Origin: Gelatoporia subvermispora B
Taxonomy: Eukaryota; Basidiomycota; Agaricomycetes; Polyporales; Gelatoporiaceae
NCBI GenBank assembly: GCA_000320605.2
Contig: KB445801.1
Span: forward strand, 565,371 to 629,370
DNA: 64,000 nt
Direction: 5' to 3'
Part shown: positions 35,286 to 45,988 of the stretch, in pieces
Position numbering within the stretch: the first letter of the stretch is position 1
How the letters are laid out: each line of letters opens with the position of its first letter
Position numbers and translations under genes: made by a program
Notes under the pieces: generated by a model
Database searches by the model: none
What the model saw: only the letters and a program-made list of their open reading frames with translations
What the model was told of the DNA's origin: nothing

Positions 35286-37400
35286 CTATCGTGAATATGG
35301 GTGGAAATTGTGCTGTCCGCGAGTAACGTTCCGCGCAGGGCCCACCCCGGCATTGACCATCGACCCTCCCCGCCCCCGTGCCATGGGGTTCATCGCGCCC
35401 ATCATGCCCATGCGCATCGCTGCGGGATTGTTCATGAACGGCGTCATGCCCATGCCCGACATGCCCATCGTCATCGGCCCCATCCCCATGCGCATGCCGC
35501 TCCCCATCATGCCTGCCATGCCACCTCTCATACCGCCTCCCATGTTCCCGCCCATTCCCCCCATGTTCCCTCCCATCCCGCTGCCCATGCCACCCATCAT
35601 CCCTCCACTCATGTTCCCGCCCATCCCTCCGCCCATTCCGCCGAAGCCGGCGCCCTGTGGAAGCCCGCCCATGTTGCCGCCGCCGAAGCCATTCATGCCC
35701 ATGCTGACGCCCATGCCGTTCATGCCCATCATCATCGGCATCTGGCCCATCATGCGCTGGTAGAGCATACCCATCTGCTGCGGGCCCACCGCTGCCTGCG
35801 CGGTCGGCGCGAACGTAGGCACTGGCGCGCCGCCCTCGGGCAGGCCCACCGCGGCCTTCATGCGCGCCTGCTCGCGCTGACTCCGTGGCTGCGCGACCTT
35901 CACTTCGATCTGATGCCGCGTGCCGTCAGTAAGACAGATAGGGGTGTGATGGGGGAAGGGGCATACCGGCTTGTCGTCGAGAATTAGTCCCACGTTCCCG
36001 ACCAGCTGGTCGGTGTTGCTCGCGTCCTCGAAGGTGACGAATCCGAAGCCCTTCGAGCGCCCGGTGTCGCGGTCCACCATGACGGTGCAGTCTACTACCT
36101 TGCCGTACGAGGAGAAGAATGCCCGCATCGAGTCCGACGATGTAGAGTGTGAGAGACCGCCGACAAAATATCTCGTATTCCGCAGATGCTCCTCACGAGG
36201 GATGGCGCGCTTGGGATCGATCTGTCAAAGCGGGGGAATGCGACTGTGAACAACGATCAGTGAATGTGAAGAGAACGAATCCTTACCGACTTCCCGTCCA
36301 AAACGTGGTCTCGAATCATGACAGCGTTGACAGAGTTTGGGTCTTCGAAGGTGAGGAAGGCGAACCCGCGCGACCTGCCGTCGGGATCCCGCAGGATCGT
36401 GCAATCCTCGACCTTGCCAAACTCTGAAAAATAGTTTCTCAAGCCCTCTGCTCGGAAATAACCAGGCTTTGCATCAGTTCTGTCCGCTTGTTCCACTGCG
36501 AAAATTGTACCATCTGTTGTATCCCATGAGAGGCCGCCGATGAACAATTTGCTGCAAAGCGCGAAGGCACCCGAGCGAGACATTTGAGAAGGAATCATAT
36601 AGCGCCGTTATGTAGTGGACAGGTGTATTGTGACATTTTGAGGTGTACCAGGGGTGAACGTAAGAGAGTATCAGTTTCCGTAAAGTAAAGTGTGGCAGCA
36701 GACGTAGTCGAAGCGGAAAGACCATGGCGGTAGGGGTAGTTAGCTGATAGACGTATCGACCGGGTGGTAGAGCGACGACCGGAGAGCACTACACTGCAGG
36801 AATGTAGACCAAGTACAGCGGTATATCGTGCGTCATGTGTTCGTCTTTTCACCATGATCATCCAACACCTCTACGAGATAACCGGACAGCAGGGCAGCAG
36901 GGTACCCTGCACGTATCACCTGTATTTTTTGGGTAAAAGCAAACTCACCCTTCATCTTTCATCTCTGAGGGCCGTACTTGTCGCCGCAGGGAGGACTCCT
37001 CGATGGCCTCTTCAGGAGACTTCGGTTCACCGGGCGAGCTCTTGGAAGCCGCTGGCGGGAAGGTCCGCTGCTGGCGCTCCTGAGCGGGTGTCTGCTTGTA
37101 TGCGGAGAATTGCTGAGCTATTTGCGCCGAGTATGATAGCTCGGCAGATTGTGTCGGTTTGGCTGGTAGGGAGTTCTCCCCCGTGAGAGGCTTCACCTCT
37201 GACGCTTCCTCCTTTACCGCTTGTATAGGAGGTGTCGGTAAATTTGTGGGTTTCTCAGCAGTTTGTTGTGATGTGGGTTCCTCAGTCTTCGTATCGCCTT
37301 CGTCGCCATAAAGGTCTGTTCACTCTTCAGTCTCATAAGTCTACAACATACTCAGCAGCTACATACCGTCGTAAATATCTGTCTCGAGGGGGCTAGACAT
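35286..37400 (-). CDS. Two-RRM hnRNP-type RNA-binding protein (Hrp1/DAZAP1-like)
   Basis: Starts [12 protein letters not shown] at 37400, with a Glu/Pro-rich N-terminal region including [18 protein letters not shown]1 reads [20 protein letters not shown] (an intron of about 60 bases is removed at TD/EG), then [17 protein letters not shown]2 reads [20 protein letters not shown] and [15 protein letters not shown]. The last part (about 130 residues) is Met/Gly-rich low-complexity sequence ([16 protein letters not shown]), ending NFHPYSR. Both RRMs keep RNP1 and RNP2 aromatic residues. Hrp1-like proteins act in mRNA 3'-end formation, export and decay. It is convergent with the HEATR5 gene (155 bases) and divergent from the GH3 gene. 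Confidence 0.9.
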
Positions 37401-37993
37401 GGTCAGTATAAGGCAGCGACTTGGCACGCGCTGTGGCAGCGTTGAAGACGAAGCGGAAGGCCGCAACGACAACTCACAGTTCAGTTAGGTAAGCGTTTTC
37501 AAACACCGCGGGAGGTGTCGAAGCCCGCGGCATTCACCCGGCACCGCCTGAAGGTTGGGCTCACCCATGTCATGTGATTGTAAATGACTGTGACACTCGC
37601 AGAATAAATTGGGGATTAAGCTCGAGCAAGCATGCCGTTACCGCAAACTTAGCTTGCGGCAACACCAGGCAAGACCCCCGAGGCGGAAGGCAGGGCATCG
37701 AGGCGCAAGAGGATCGCGTCGACAAGTCTGAGAGCGCATAAGATGTGTTACTATATGTAGTCTAAATCTATCTACATCCTCAACATCCTCATATCGAAAA
37801 CCGAGAACCTATGAATTCTTGGAAAATGTCTGTATGCACATCTCATACGTTCCTGATTTTGATAGCAGAAGCCCAGGCCCCACAAGTTGCCTAAAGACTT
37901 ACGATGGTTTGCCACGTTTTGCACGTGACATGCGTGGTTGTGGATGAGTCCGTTATCTGTGGACGCTCTATCACTCGCATTTGTACCACGACG
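37401..37993. promoter_or_regulatory. Divergent promoter region between hnRNP and GH3 genes
   Basis: 593 bases between two divergent start codons, so it should contain both promoters and 5' UTRs. No clear TATA box, repeat or upstream frame was recognised. Confidence 0.5.
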
Positions 37994-40131
37994 ATGGTTG
38001 ACTTGACAGAAGAGGTCAAGCGTGAGATTGGTCAGGTATGTTGATTCGAATGCCCCTCATAGCTTGTGGAATTCACAAGCATGGCAGCACTTTGTCTTTG
38101 GATTCCATGGATATACGGCGAGTGATGACATCAAGACGCTTATTCGTGACTACTACCTTGGGTGGGTGGCAGCCGCGCGAGATAAGCTTTGCGTTTAGCT
38201 GGAATAAGGGCTAACGTGACAATGAAGGAATGTGATTCTTATGAAGCGCAATGTAGAAAGTGCGCGCTGCGATTTCCGAAGTGTTTGCGAGCCAATGATG
38301 CGACACATTCGATCCAGGCTTTGAGCAAGTCCAGGCTTTGACACGCGAACTGCAGCAGATCGCGAAGGATGCAGGGCACGAACGGCCCCTTATGATTGGC
38401 ACTGACCAGGAGAATGGTAGCCAGCCGTGTCTACCGTGGGATGTACATATAACTGACAGTATGCGAATGTAGGATTGGTATCTGCATTCAGTTCGACTAA
38501 AGCAGGCACTCAGTTGTCAGTTTCTAGCTCAATAAAACGTCATGTGGGACTGCGTAGGCTGACGTCGTTTTCTAGCCCAGGAGCGATGGCTATCGCTGCA
38601 TCCGGATCTCCGGATCTCGCAGAAGAGGTTTCAGCTGCATCTGGTAAAGAGATGCGTCTAGCTGGTCTCAATTGGGTGTATGTATCACTCGTAAAGTCTC
38701 AGAGTTGTGTTCATCCAGTTGCTTATTTTCGTATCCGCAATAGCTACAGTCCAGTTGCAGACGTCAATTCGGATCCTCGGAACCCTGTTATAGGTGAGGA
38801 GCTTATCCATATAATCCTTCTTCATTGCACTCAATTCTGGCCTAGGCGTGAGATCATTCGGAGACGGTAAGAACTCCCGAAAATGGCTGACATGCTGAGC
38901 TGACGTGGGCGTAGATCCGCATGAGGTTGCTCGCTATGCGAAGGCAGTGAGCCGTGGATTAACTTCGGCCGGTCTTGCTCCCTCGGCAAAACACTTCCCA
39001 GGGCACGGAAACACACACATAGACTCGCATCTCAGTCTCCCGCGAATTCTCGTCGACAAGACCGGATTAACCCAGACCGAACTAGTACCATTTAAAGAGC
39101 TCATCGCCAACGGCGTTGCCAGTGTCATGACGGGGCACATGGCCCTGCCGCTCGTAACGAACGATGATGTGCCCTGCTCCCTATCGAAGGTTATTACCAC
39201 GGATCTTCTACGCGGCGAGCTCGGATTCAAGGGAGTTGTCGTCACCGACTGCCTCGAGATGGATGCCGTTGCACAGAATTACGGTCCTGAGGGGGGCGCG
39301 GTGCTCAGTCTGCAGGCTGGTGCCGACATCGTCATGATCTGCCATCGCTACGATAGGCACGTGGGCGCTCTCGAGGCGACATATGCAGCAGTGCAGGAAG
39401 GTATCCTCTCTCTCGAAACGCTTCGAAGCAGTGGTGCACGCATCAATGCCATGAAAGACACATTCACCGGGTCCTGGAACAACGTCCTATCGTCTTCATT
39501 TGATAGCGACCAGGTCGCTGCGACCAAGCGCGAGCACGAGCTTCTCAGCCGCCGAGCGTATGCAGCCACGATAGCGAAGATCCGCGACCCTCACGGGACC
39601 CTCCCCCTCAGCAAGGCAGGATCAGCGGTCCTATTTACTCCCCGCATGGAGAGCATCAACCTCGCCGTCGATGACGCAGAAGGGAAGCTGCGTGACAAAG
39701 AGGGGCGCATCCGCAACACGGCCGGGCCCTCGTACGAGGCCTTTGCGGGGGCAATCGCGCGCACGCTCGGCGTGCCCGTGCAGCACGTCGTCTACGCGCC
39801 GGGCGACGAGCTCCCAGAGGGGCTTCTGCTCACGCTCCGCGACGCGCAGTCTGTGGTGTTCGCGACGCGTAATGGTTACGAGCGCGGCGCGTGGCAGCTC
39901 GAGTTCCTCGCGAAGGTGATGCAGAGCGCGGACCCGCGCCGTACGGTGCTCGTTACGACGTGCGCGCCGTACGATATCCTGTACTGGGAGGATGTCGGCG
40001 TGCCGTGCGTTGCGACGTTCGAGTTTACGGTTCCCGCCTTAGCGGCGGCAACGGCGGTGATCTACGGCGAGGCGGAGGCACGCGGAACGGTCCCGGTCAG
40101 GCGCGGAGCAGCATCCGTCGGGAATCATTGA
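37994..40131 (+). CDS. GH3 beta-N-acetylglucosaminidase, NagZ-like
   Basis: Hydrolyses terminal beta-N-acetylglucosamine from small glycans or glycopeptides. The ATG at 37994 starts MVDLTEEVKREIGQ with no signal peptide, so the enzyme is probably intracellular. Short exons give HFVFGFHGYTASDDIKTLI, NVILMKRN, PLMIGTDQENG and LNWVYSPVADVNSDPRNPV. The long last exon has KHFPGHGNTHIDSH, carrying the His-Asp dyad of NagZ-type GH3 enzymes, and GVVVTDCLEMDAV with the catalytic Asp nucleophile. A second domain (from about 39600) ends AVIYGEAEARGTVPV, as in two-domain bacterial-type NagZ proteins. No acetyltransferase domain follows. The KHFPGHG dyad argues for N-acetylglucosaminidase rather than beta-glucosidase. 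Confidence 0.9.
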
Positions 40132-41288
40132 GTACACTGGTTTAGGGGATGCGGTCTCAGAATGGTGTGCGTTGGGCGGTCTGGAGATATGTATGTAATG
40201 ATTTGATGTGTTCATCAGCCATACACAGCGCGCGTGATGTCCAGAGCACAGCAGTCGAACAAAGCATCATCCACTGTCAGCATACAGATTGTCGAATGTA
40301 ATTTCGATGTGGACTAGCGTTCGTGAAGGCCCCTTGATACTTGTATTACCGGCCTCACGAGGACACATACTTCCGAATCCCATGCGGCTTTGATGTTTTG
40401 ATCTGTAGTCACATATCGCACACGCTTTAAATTTCGATGTATCAACAGCGTGCTCAGAACGTGATGATTTGCTTGCACACATCAGATTCGCCTCGCTAAC
40501 TGTGTTTGAGATTGTACGAGACGACTATGCACTAGTTCCTCATCAATATAGGCGTGTTCTCGCAGCCTCGTGCCCAGCTGTCATTTGCACGGAGCTTACA
40601 CAAGCGACAACCAGGAAATTGGTTTGTACTTGACGTGGAGACAAATTGTCCGCATCCTCATCTCGACATATGTGGAGAAACTGACAACGTGTATTTGTGA
40701 AATTGACATATTGCAGGGGACCATTGTCCCGGTACCAGGTAAATGTAATTGGTGAGCGAACCAATATTCGATATAGAGTTTCGGACTATTACCACCAGAA
40801 CGGTGGGTTCCGTCATCGATTCATCGGATCGTGGCATCTGGTCACGAGTGTAATATAAGAAATATCCTTGCTGCGCTATGCGTTGTCCGACGACCGTAAA
40901 CACGCCCATCACGTTGTTCGAAAACTTGATACCGTAGTCGAGGTCATGACGAGATGGCTTGAAACAGACATATCTCGGGTTCTAGCTGAAATTTATCTAT
41001 GTACTACCGAGACTTCAAATACTTACTCCATGGTGAGGTTTCCTGATAGGTTGGCCATTTGCTAGCTAAGTACGCCAAGACCGTATTTTGTAAACGTTAC
41101 ACCACGTTGCTAGCCGTTTGTTATGGGCTTAACCCATTTATTATGTCACGGTAACACCCGTTGTTATAGCTTATTACCTCGACTACATTACGGGCGTCAC
41201 GTGTTGTTACTATCAGGCACAGCCTCCCGGGCGCTGCGAGTCTCGGAATATATGTTCGTCTCCTCCTCGTTCTCGCTTGTGAGCCAAC
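40132..41288. other. Intergenic stretch, nothing recognised
   Basis: About 1.15 kb with only short chance frames (40543-40764, 40868-41065). A small palindrome ATGGGCTTAACCCAT at 41124-41138 lies in AT-richer sequence with several GTTAC/GTAAC motifs. The right end should contain the promoter of the VHS-GAT gene. Confidence 0.5.
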
Positions 41289-44251
41289 ATGAAGAGACTC
41301 TTTGGACGCGACAAGCCCAAGCAGCCCAAACCCGTTAAAGATGCAGACGGTGTCCCCGCGAGCTTAGAGGCAGGTCCCTCCCGTCCAGTGTCTACGTACT
41401 GATCGGTGACCGCTATGCATCAGCCGTACCAATATGTTCCATCGCAAGCGCAGCGCCACGATAGGTCTCAGTCAGGGGGCGTGAATCACGGCGAGGAGCA
41501 CTGGGATTTAATCTCGGAAGGGGACGCTACGTCCTACACCATCCGCGCCTCCACGTTGTCGCACTCGCCAACCCTCACCTCGCCCGCGACCCCCATTTCT
41601 GCCCCCCGCGCCATCTCTCCCTTCTCGCAGACCTCCCAGTCATCACAACCCCAGGCCAAACCCCCACTTCATAAGGAACGAGACCGCGAAAGCCCGATGC
41701 TCAGAAAGAAGCCCCCAGGCGCGGCGCATGGCCTCGCCGCCGTGGGCATCCTCCGCGCGCTCGACCCCCATTCGCACCAGGACTCCCCCCTTATGCGCGA
41801 GCTCTCAGACGATGGCATGACAGAGGCCTCGTTCAAAGACGAGCGGAGAGAGGAGAGGAGAGAGGAGAGGAAAGACAAGCTGAAGGGACTCTGGGAGCGC
41901 GCGGCGGGGCATAAGGACAAGGATCGCGCGAAGGATAAGGAGCGGAAGGAGGACGACGCCCTCGCTGAGCTCACGAGGATGATCGGTGCGCATATCATAC
42001 TTTACACTTTCTCGTGATGACGAACATTGTGGCTGACGGACGGTACGCGGTTGTCGCAGGTTATCTCACCGCTACGGCATCAGAAGACTGGTCTCTCGTG
42101 TTGGAGGTCTGTGAGCGGGCGTCTGCCAGCGAGGCAAACGCGAAAGAGGCCGTCAAGGCCCTGAGGCGGGAGTTCAAGTGCGTCCCGTGGAGACAATCTC
42201 CCCTCGTGTGCCGGTACTGAGCCAATGACACAGATATGCTGAACCAGCGGCGCAACTCTCGGCCGCACGGGTGAGTCGTCTGTGCTCTAAGGCGTGCGAC
42301 TGTACGTGCTGAAGTGCCCAAGCTTTGGGCCATCATGCTACGAAATTCCTCGGAGCTTTTCATATACCAATGCTCGTCTCGCAAATTCCTAGACACGCTA
42401 GAAGATGTTATTACCTCGGGCCGCACGTCACCTGTCGTTCGTGAACGACTACTCGAAGTACTTGCGGCCGCAGCTTATGCAAGCGCGGGTGGTAAGCTAT
42501 TTTACCGTGATTACCTCTGTGTTCTCCGTATATTCAGCAGGTATGCAGGCAAGGACAACGCATTCCGGACACTATGGCGTAAGGTTAAGCCTATCGACAA
42601 GCCCGAAGAGGTGCGTCTCCACACATGCTCTGATGAGAATCGAACTCAGGGACGACGTGCAGGGCGTGCCGTTTGACACTGGAGATGCGATGTTCAGCCC
42701 TCCGATGCCGCGCCGTCCGTCAACAGTTCCTTCGATCAACGAACAATTACCCCCAGGCGCGCAGACGCAGCAACAGCAGCGCCCGCCCCCCACTGTGCGG
42801 TTCCATCAGACTTCGTACATTTATGAGGCGCTGACATGAGCCCTCAGACCACACCAAATAAGCCGAAATCGTCCTCGCGGAACCGCGTTATACCCCCAGA
42901 AGAGGACATCCGGCGGTTATTCCAGGAATGTAGCCTGGGTAAAGGCAACGCGCAGCTACTGTCCGAGGCGCTTGCCTTCGCGAAGCCTGAGGACCTCAAG
43001 CACAAGGACATTATCCGAGTATGTCCGAGCCGATATTCTGCCTCGCAGCGGTTAGTTGACATTGCGTAGGAGTTTTATGCGCGCTGCCGCGCCTCGCAAG
43101 AGCTCATCTCAGCGCAGATCCCGTGGGCGTTCGCGGGCGCGGAGCGGTCGCGCGAGGCGGCTGCGCGCCGGGAGGTGAAGCCACGGCATAGGCAACAGCA
43201 GACGGAGCCGCGCGCATCGCTCGAGACGGATCATGCACAGCTACTGCAGGAACCTGTGAGCTCGCAGGAGTCGGTCGCACTGACCATCGAGGAGGAGCTC
43301 CTAGCGGCGCTTCTTGCAGCCAATGAGGAGCTGTTGGAGGCGCTTCGGGTGTACGATGACCTCGAGCGCGTAGGTATTGAGCGTGACGCGGAGGAGAGGA
43401 GCAAGAAGGAGACGAGGATAGATCGATCTGTAAGCCCGTCGTCGCAGATCCCATATCATTTTGACGCTGACGTCCTGTCAGCAATTGCGTTATGACGAGC
43501 TAGATAACTCTGTCTACTTGGACCCAGGCTATCCGAATAACGGCGCATCCTCCTCGAGGAGCCCCTCGCCTTCCCCGTCGCCATCACCTTCCCCCGCCCC
43601 TTCCTTCGTCCTCACTCATGTTGTGCCCTCAGCTGCCCACCCACTCCCCCCGATACCCACCGCCGGCGCGCACGCGCTCTTGTCCCATCAGGCGCCCGGA
43701 TCACAAGGCTCTGTGCAGTCCTTGGCTCCCCCACCACCAGCGCCGCATGGCCCACGCTCCCCCGTCCCAGTTTCGCGCTCAAGGTCGCCATCGCCTGAGC
43801 CGGCGCCCGTGCCTCACACAGCACGGCCCTCGCTTGACAGCGCGCGGCTAGGCAAGAGCCGCGCAGACAATGATACCATCTCGAGCCTGGAGGAGGAATG
43901 CAAGACCCCCGTGCGGCCGAGCGCGAAGGCGCTCGGGAAGCGTAGGGTCGTCGAGATCCCAGAGGACCGTGAGTATTTTTGCTTCGTTCTGTCACTGCTG
44001 CCGCTGTTGCATGAATCGCTTTGGCTGATAACGCATCTGCAGGGTTCGATCCTGACGATCTGTTCTATGAGCACGCGGAGGAGTCGCAGCGCTCGTCGGA
44101 CGACCTGCTCGACTCGGACTCGGAGGACGCGCCGCACAACAGGTGGCACCAGTCGGTGCACTACGTGTATGATGCCGCGGCGGAGCGCACGCAGCAGCGG
44201 ATCGCAGAGGGGCGCGTCGCGGCGGCGGCGCTGGTGAGCGGTGTGCATTAA
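41289..44251 (+). CDS. VHS-GAT domain protein (Lsb5-like)
   Basis: Likely endosomal/actin adaptor that binds ubiquitin and sorting partners. The proposed start MKRLFGRDKPKQPKP at 41289 is basic; its splice to the next exon (QPYQYVPSQAQRH, before 41440) is not settled. A Ser/Pro-rich linker and a very charged Arg/Glu/Lys stretch (ERREERREERKDKLKG) follow. The VHS domain reads YLTATASEDWSLVLEVCERA, KEAVKALRREFKYAEP and LWAIMLRNSSELFIYQC. The GAT region reads EDIRRLFQECSLGKGNAQLL and LTIEEELLAALLAANEELL. A Ser/Pro tail with repeated SPSP follows, then a last exon (from about 44043) GFDPDDLFYEHAEESQ and VHYVYDAAAERTQQR, stop at 44251. It is the intact relative of the two divergent copies in the 14-19 kb island. 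Confidence 0.85.
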
Positions 44252-44566
44252 GGCGTTACTGGGTTTCTCTCGGACGGACGGACGGGCGGCGGGCTGTGCT
44301 GCTTTTTCTATGTGATATCAGTGTAGAGTAGGCATGTCGGAACTGTTCGCTGTTTTAATTGTCATTCTAGCACTACTCGTGTTATTTCTACTTGTTCAAT
44401 CACCGGCGGTCTGTGTGTGTGATGTCGCCTCGCGATCGAGGAAGAACGACCCCGGGATTATCACGCCACATCGGGATCGGCGTCCATTACGTAAGGGTCA
44501 GTTTCCCAATTTAGTGCCGTCACGTAGTGGTTTGGTCCCGTTCATCCCGGGTCTCTTTTATGCATT
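44252..44566. other. Short intergenic stretch, nothing recognised
   Basis: 315 bases between two genes in tandem. It should hold the 3' UTR of the VHS-GAT gene and the promoter of the next one. No motif stands out. Confidence 0.5.
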
Positions 44567-45897
44567 ATGCAACACGATGATGGTCTTGCGAAGGTGAGTA
44601 CGTTGGAGATTGTACTATGCGCTTATGAGACTGACTGAATACTACGTGAACAGCCTCCACCTGCAAAGAAACCGCGTCTGGCTCCCGGGGATGGATTCGC
44701 GAAGACTGGCAAGCCTTCGATGGTCCAGCTATCCACCCCTAAGTTCGTCTCTGCTTTTGGACCGTCCACATCACGTTTCGCGCAACCTGTGGGAGCTCCT
44801 TCCAGACCTACAAATCGTTCCGGGTCTTCGGAACCTCATGCACAAGACCTCAACTTGCCTGGCCCCAGTAGATTGCCAGTGCCACAGAAGGATCCCGTGT
44901 ACCGCGAACTGAAGCCCCCGCCACGACCCGAGATTCCCGGTGCAGGTCTTGTCAAGAACAAGCGGTCGCATAAAAAGAGATCGTTCGTGAACTTGCGCGC
45001 TCCCATCCTCTCCGGACACGCCGCACCGATCAATGTGGCCGAATTCCCTCGGTTCCACGATCCGAATCTATCGTGCGCTCAGAAAGCGGTCAGACTGCAC
45101 GACTTCGTCCCGCCGCCCCCTCCTGGACGCTTGAAACCGCCGGGTGAGCTGAGGAGCATCCTCGATACACCAGTGGCAAGAGCGACCGATCCTCGTACGG
45201 AGCACGGATCTGCGGCGCTATTGTCAATCTTCCTGAAGCAACATGGCACTGACTACGTCGAACCGACCGAGCGAGAACTGCAGCGTGGACTCAAGCAGAG
45301 CCCCGAGAAGTCCAAGAATAAGCAGGTGAAGTATCGCCGGTACGTAGGGGACACCATTTTTGATGTACATGCACGGGTTGATCGCCCCTTTTTTTTAGGG
45401 GTGGCTTGGCCGAGGACGTCAAACGCCTGTTCGCGCAGAAGGATACAACATTGTCTCTGTGGCAGACTGAGACCGAAGGCAACCTCCGCCGCTCACACCG
45501 TCCCGCGCCTAATCTTCGAGTGCGTATCGCAGCCATCCTGCATGACGTCGAAGATGCCAGCAACAAGACGGCGCAAGCACCTCGGACAGGCATCGTCCGC
45601 TGTCGCACGAGCGCAGGCAAAGCCCAAGACTATATCGTATTCCTGTCCTTCGGTCACTTTGGCAGCTCACCACGTCTAAACAAGATCGAGGATCTTAAGG
45701 ACGGCCGAGAGCTGTATATCTGGAAGCCGTGGCAGACCATGGAGCTCCCAGAGGACTTTGCGGTTGATGCTCCCCCGTCGCCATCTCCGGAGATGCCGGT
45801 CATTTCGCAACGATTTCCGACCTTCGGGACCCCAGAGGTGGCTCAAGGTTGTGCTATGCTATTCTGTTCGAGGTTCTGGATCGCCGTCGAAACTTGA
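44567..45897 (+). CDS. Unknown protein, basic/Pro-rich N-terminus, C-terminal globular domain
   Basis: Not recognised. Exon 1 (44567-44593) gives MQHDDGLAK, spliced to PPPAKKPRLAPGDG at 44654, which contains a nuclear-localisation-like KKPRL. A Pro-rich disordered part follows, with LVKNKRSHKKRSF as another basic cluster. Then FPRFHDPNLSCAQKAVRLHDF and LLSIFLKQHGTDYVEPTERELQR. An intron (45340-45398) leads to GGLAEDVKRLFAQKDTTLSLWQ. A compact C-terminal part reads RVRIAAILHDVED, GIVRCRTSAGKAQDYIVFLS and GRELYIWKPWQTMELPE, alternating like a beta-rich fold, perhaps an OB fold (guess). The 3' end is unsure: the frame stops at 45897, or an intron leads to a stop near 45988. Clean splice sites make it a real gene. 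Confidence 0.75.
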
Positions 45898-45988
45898 CCT
45901 GCCTGTTCTTCCTTGCGGGCGACATCGTGCTCGTTCATCCATACTTTGTTCTGCTCTATCTCGCCGCCTATCACGCTTTCTGTCGTAA

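Noticed and set aside
35301..35987. A 228-codon plus-strand frame rich in His, Ala and Pro
   Set aside because: It is the antisense of the Met/Gly-rich hnRNP tail (CAT/GGC codons read backwards) and has no domain of its own.
43104..43484. Minus-strand frame opposite the GAT region
   Set aside because: Pro/Ala/Arg-rich antisense of the GC-rich VHS-GAT exon; no domain.
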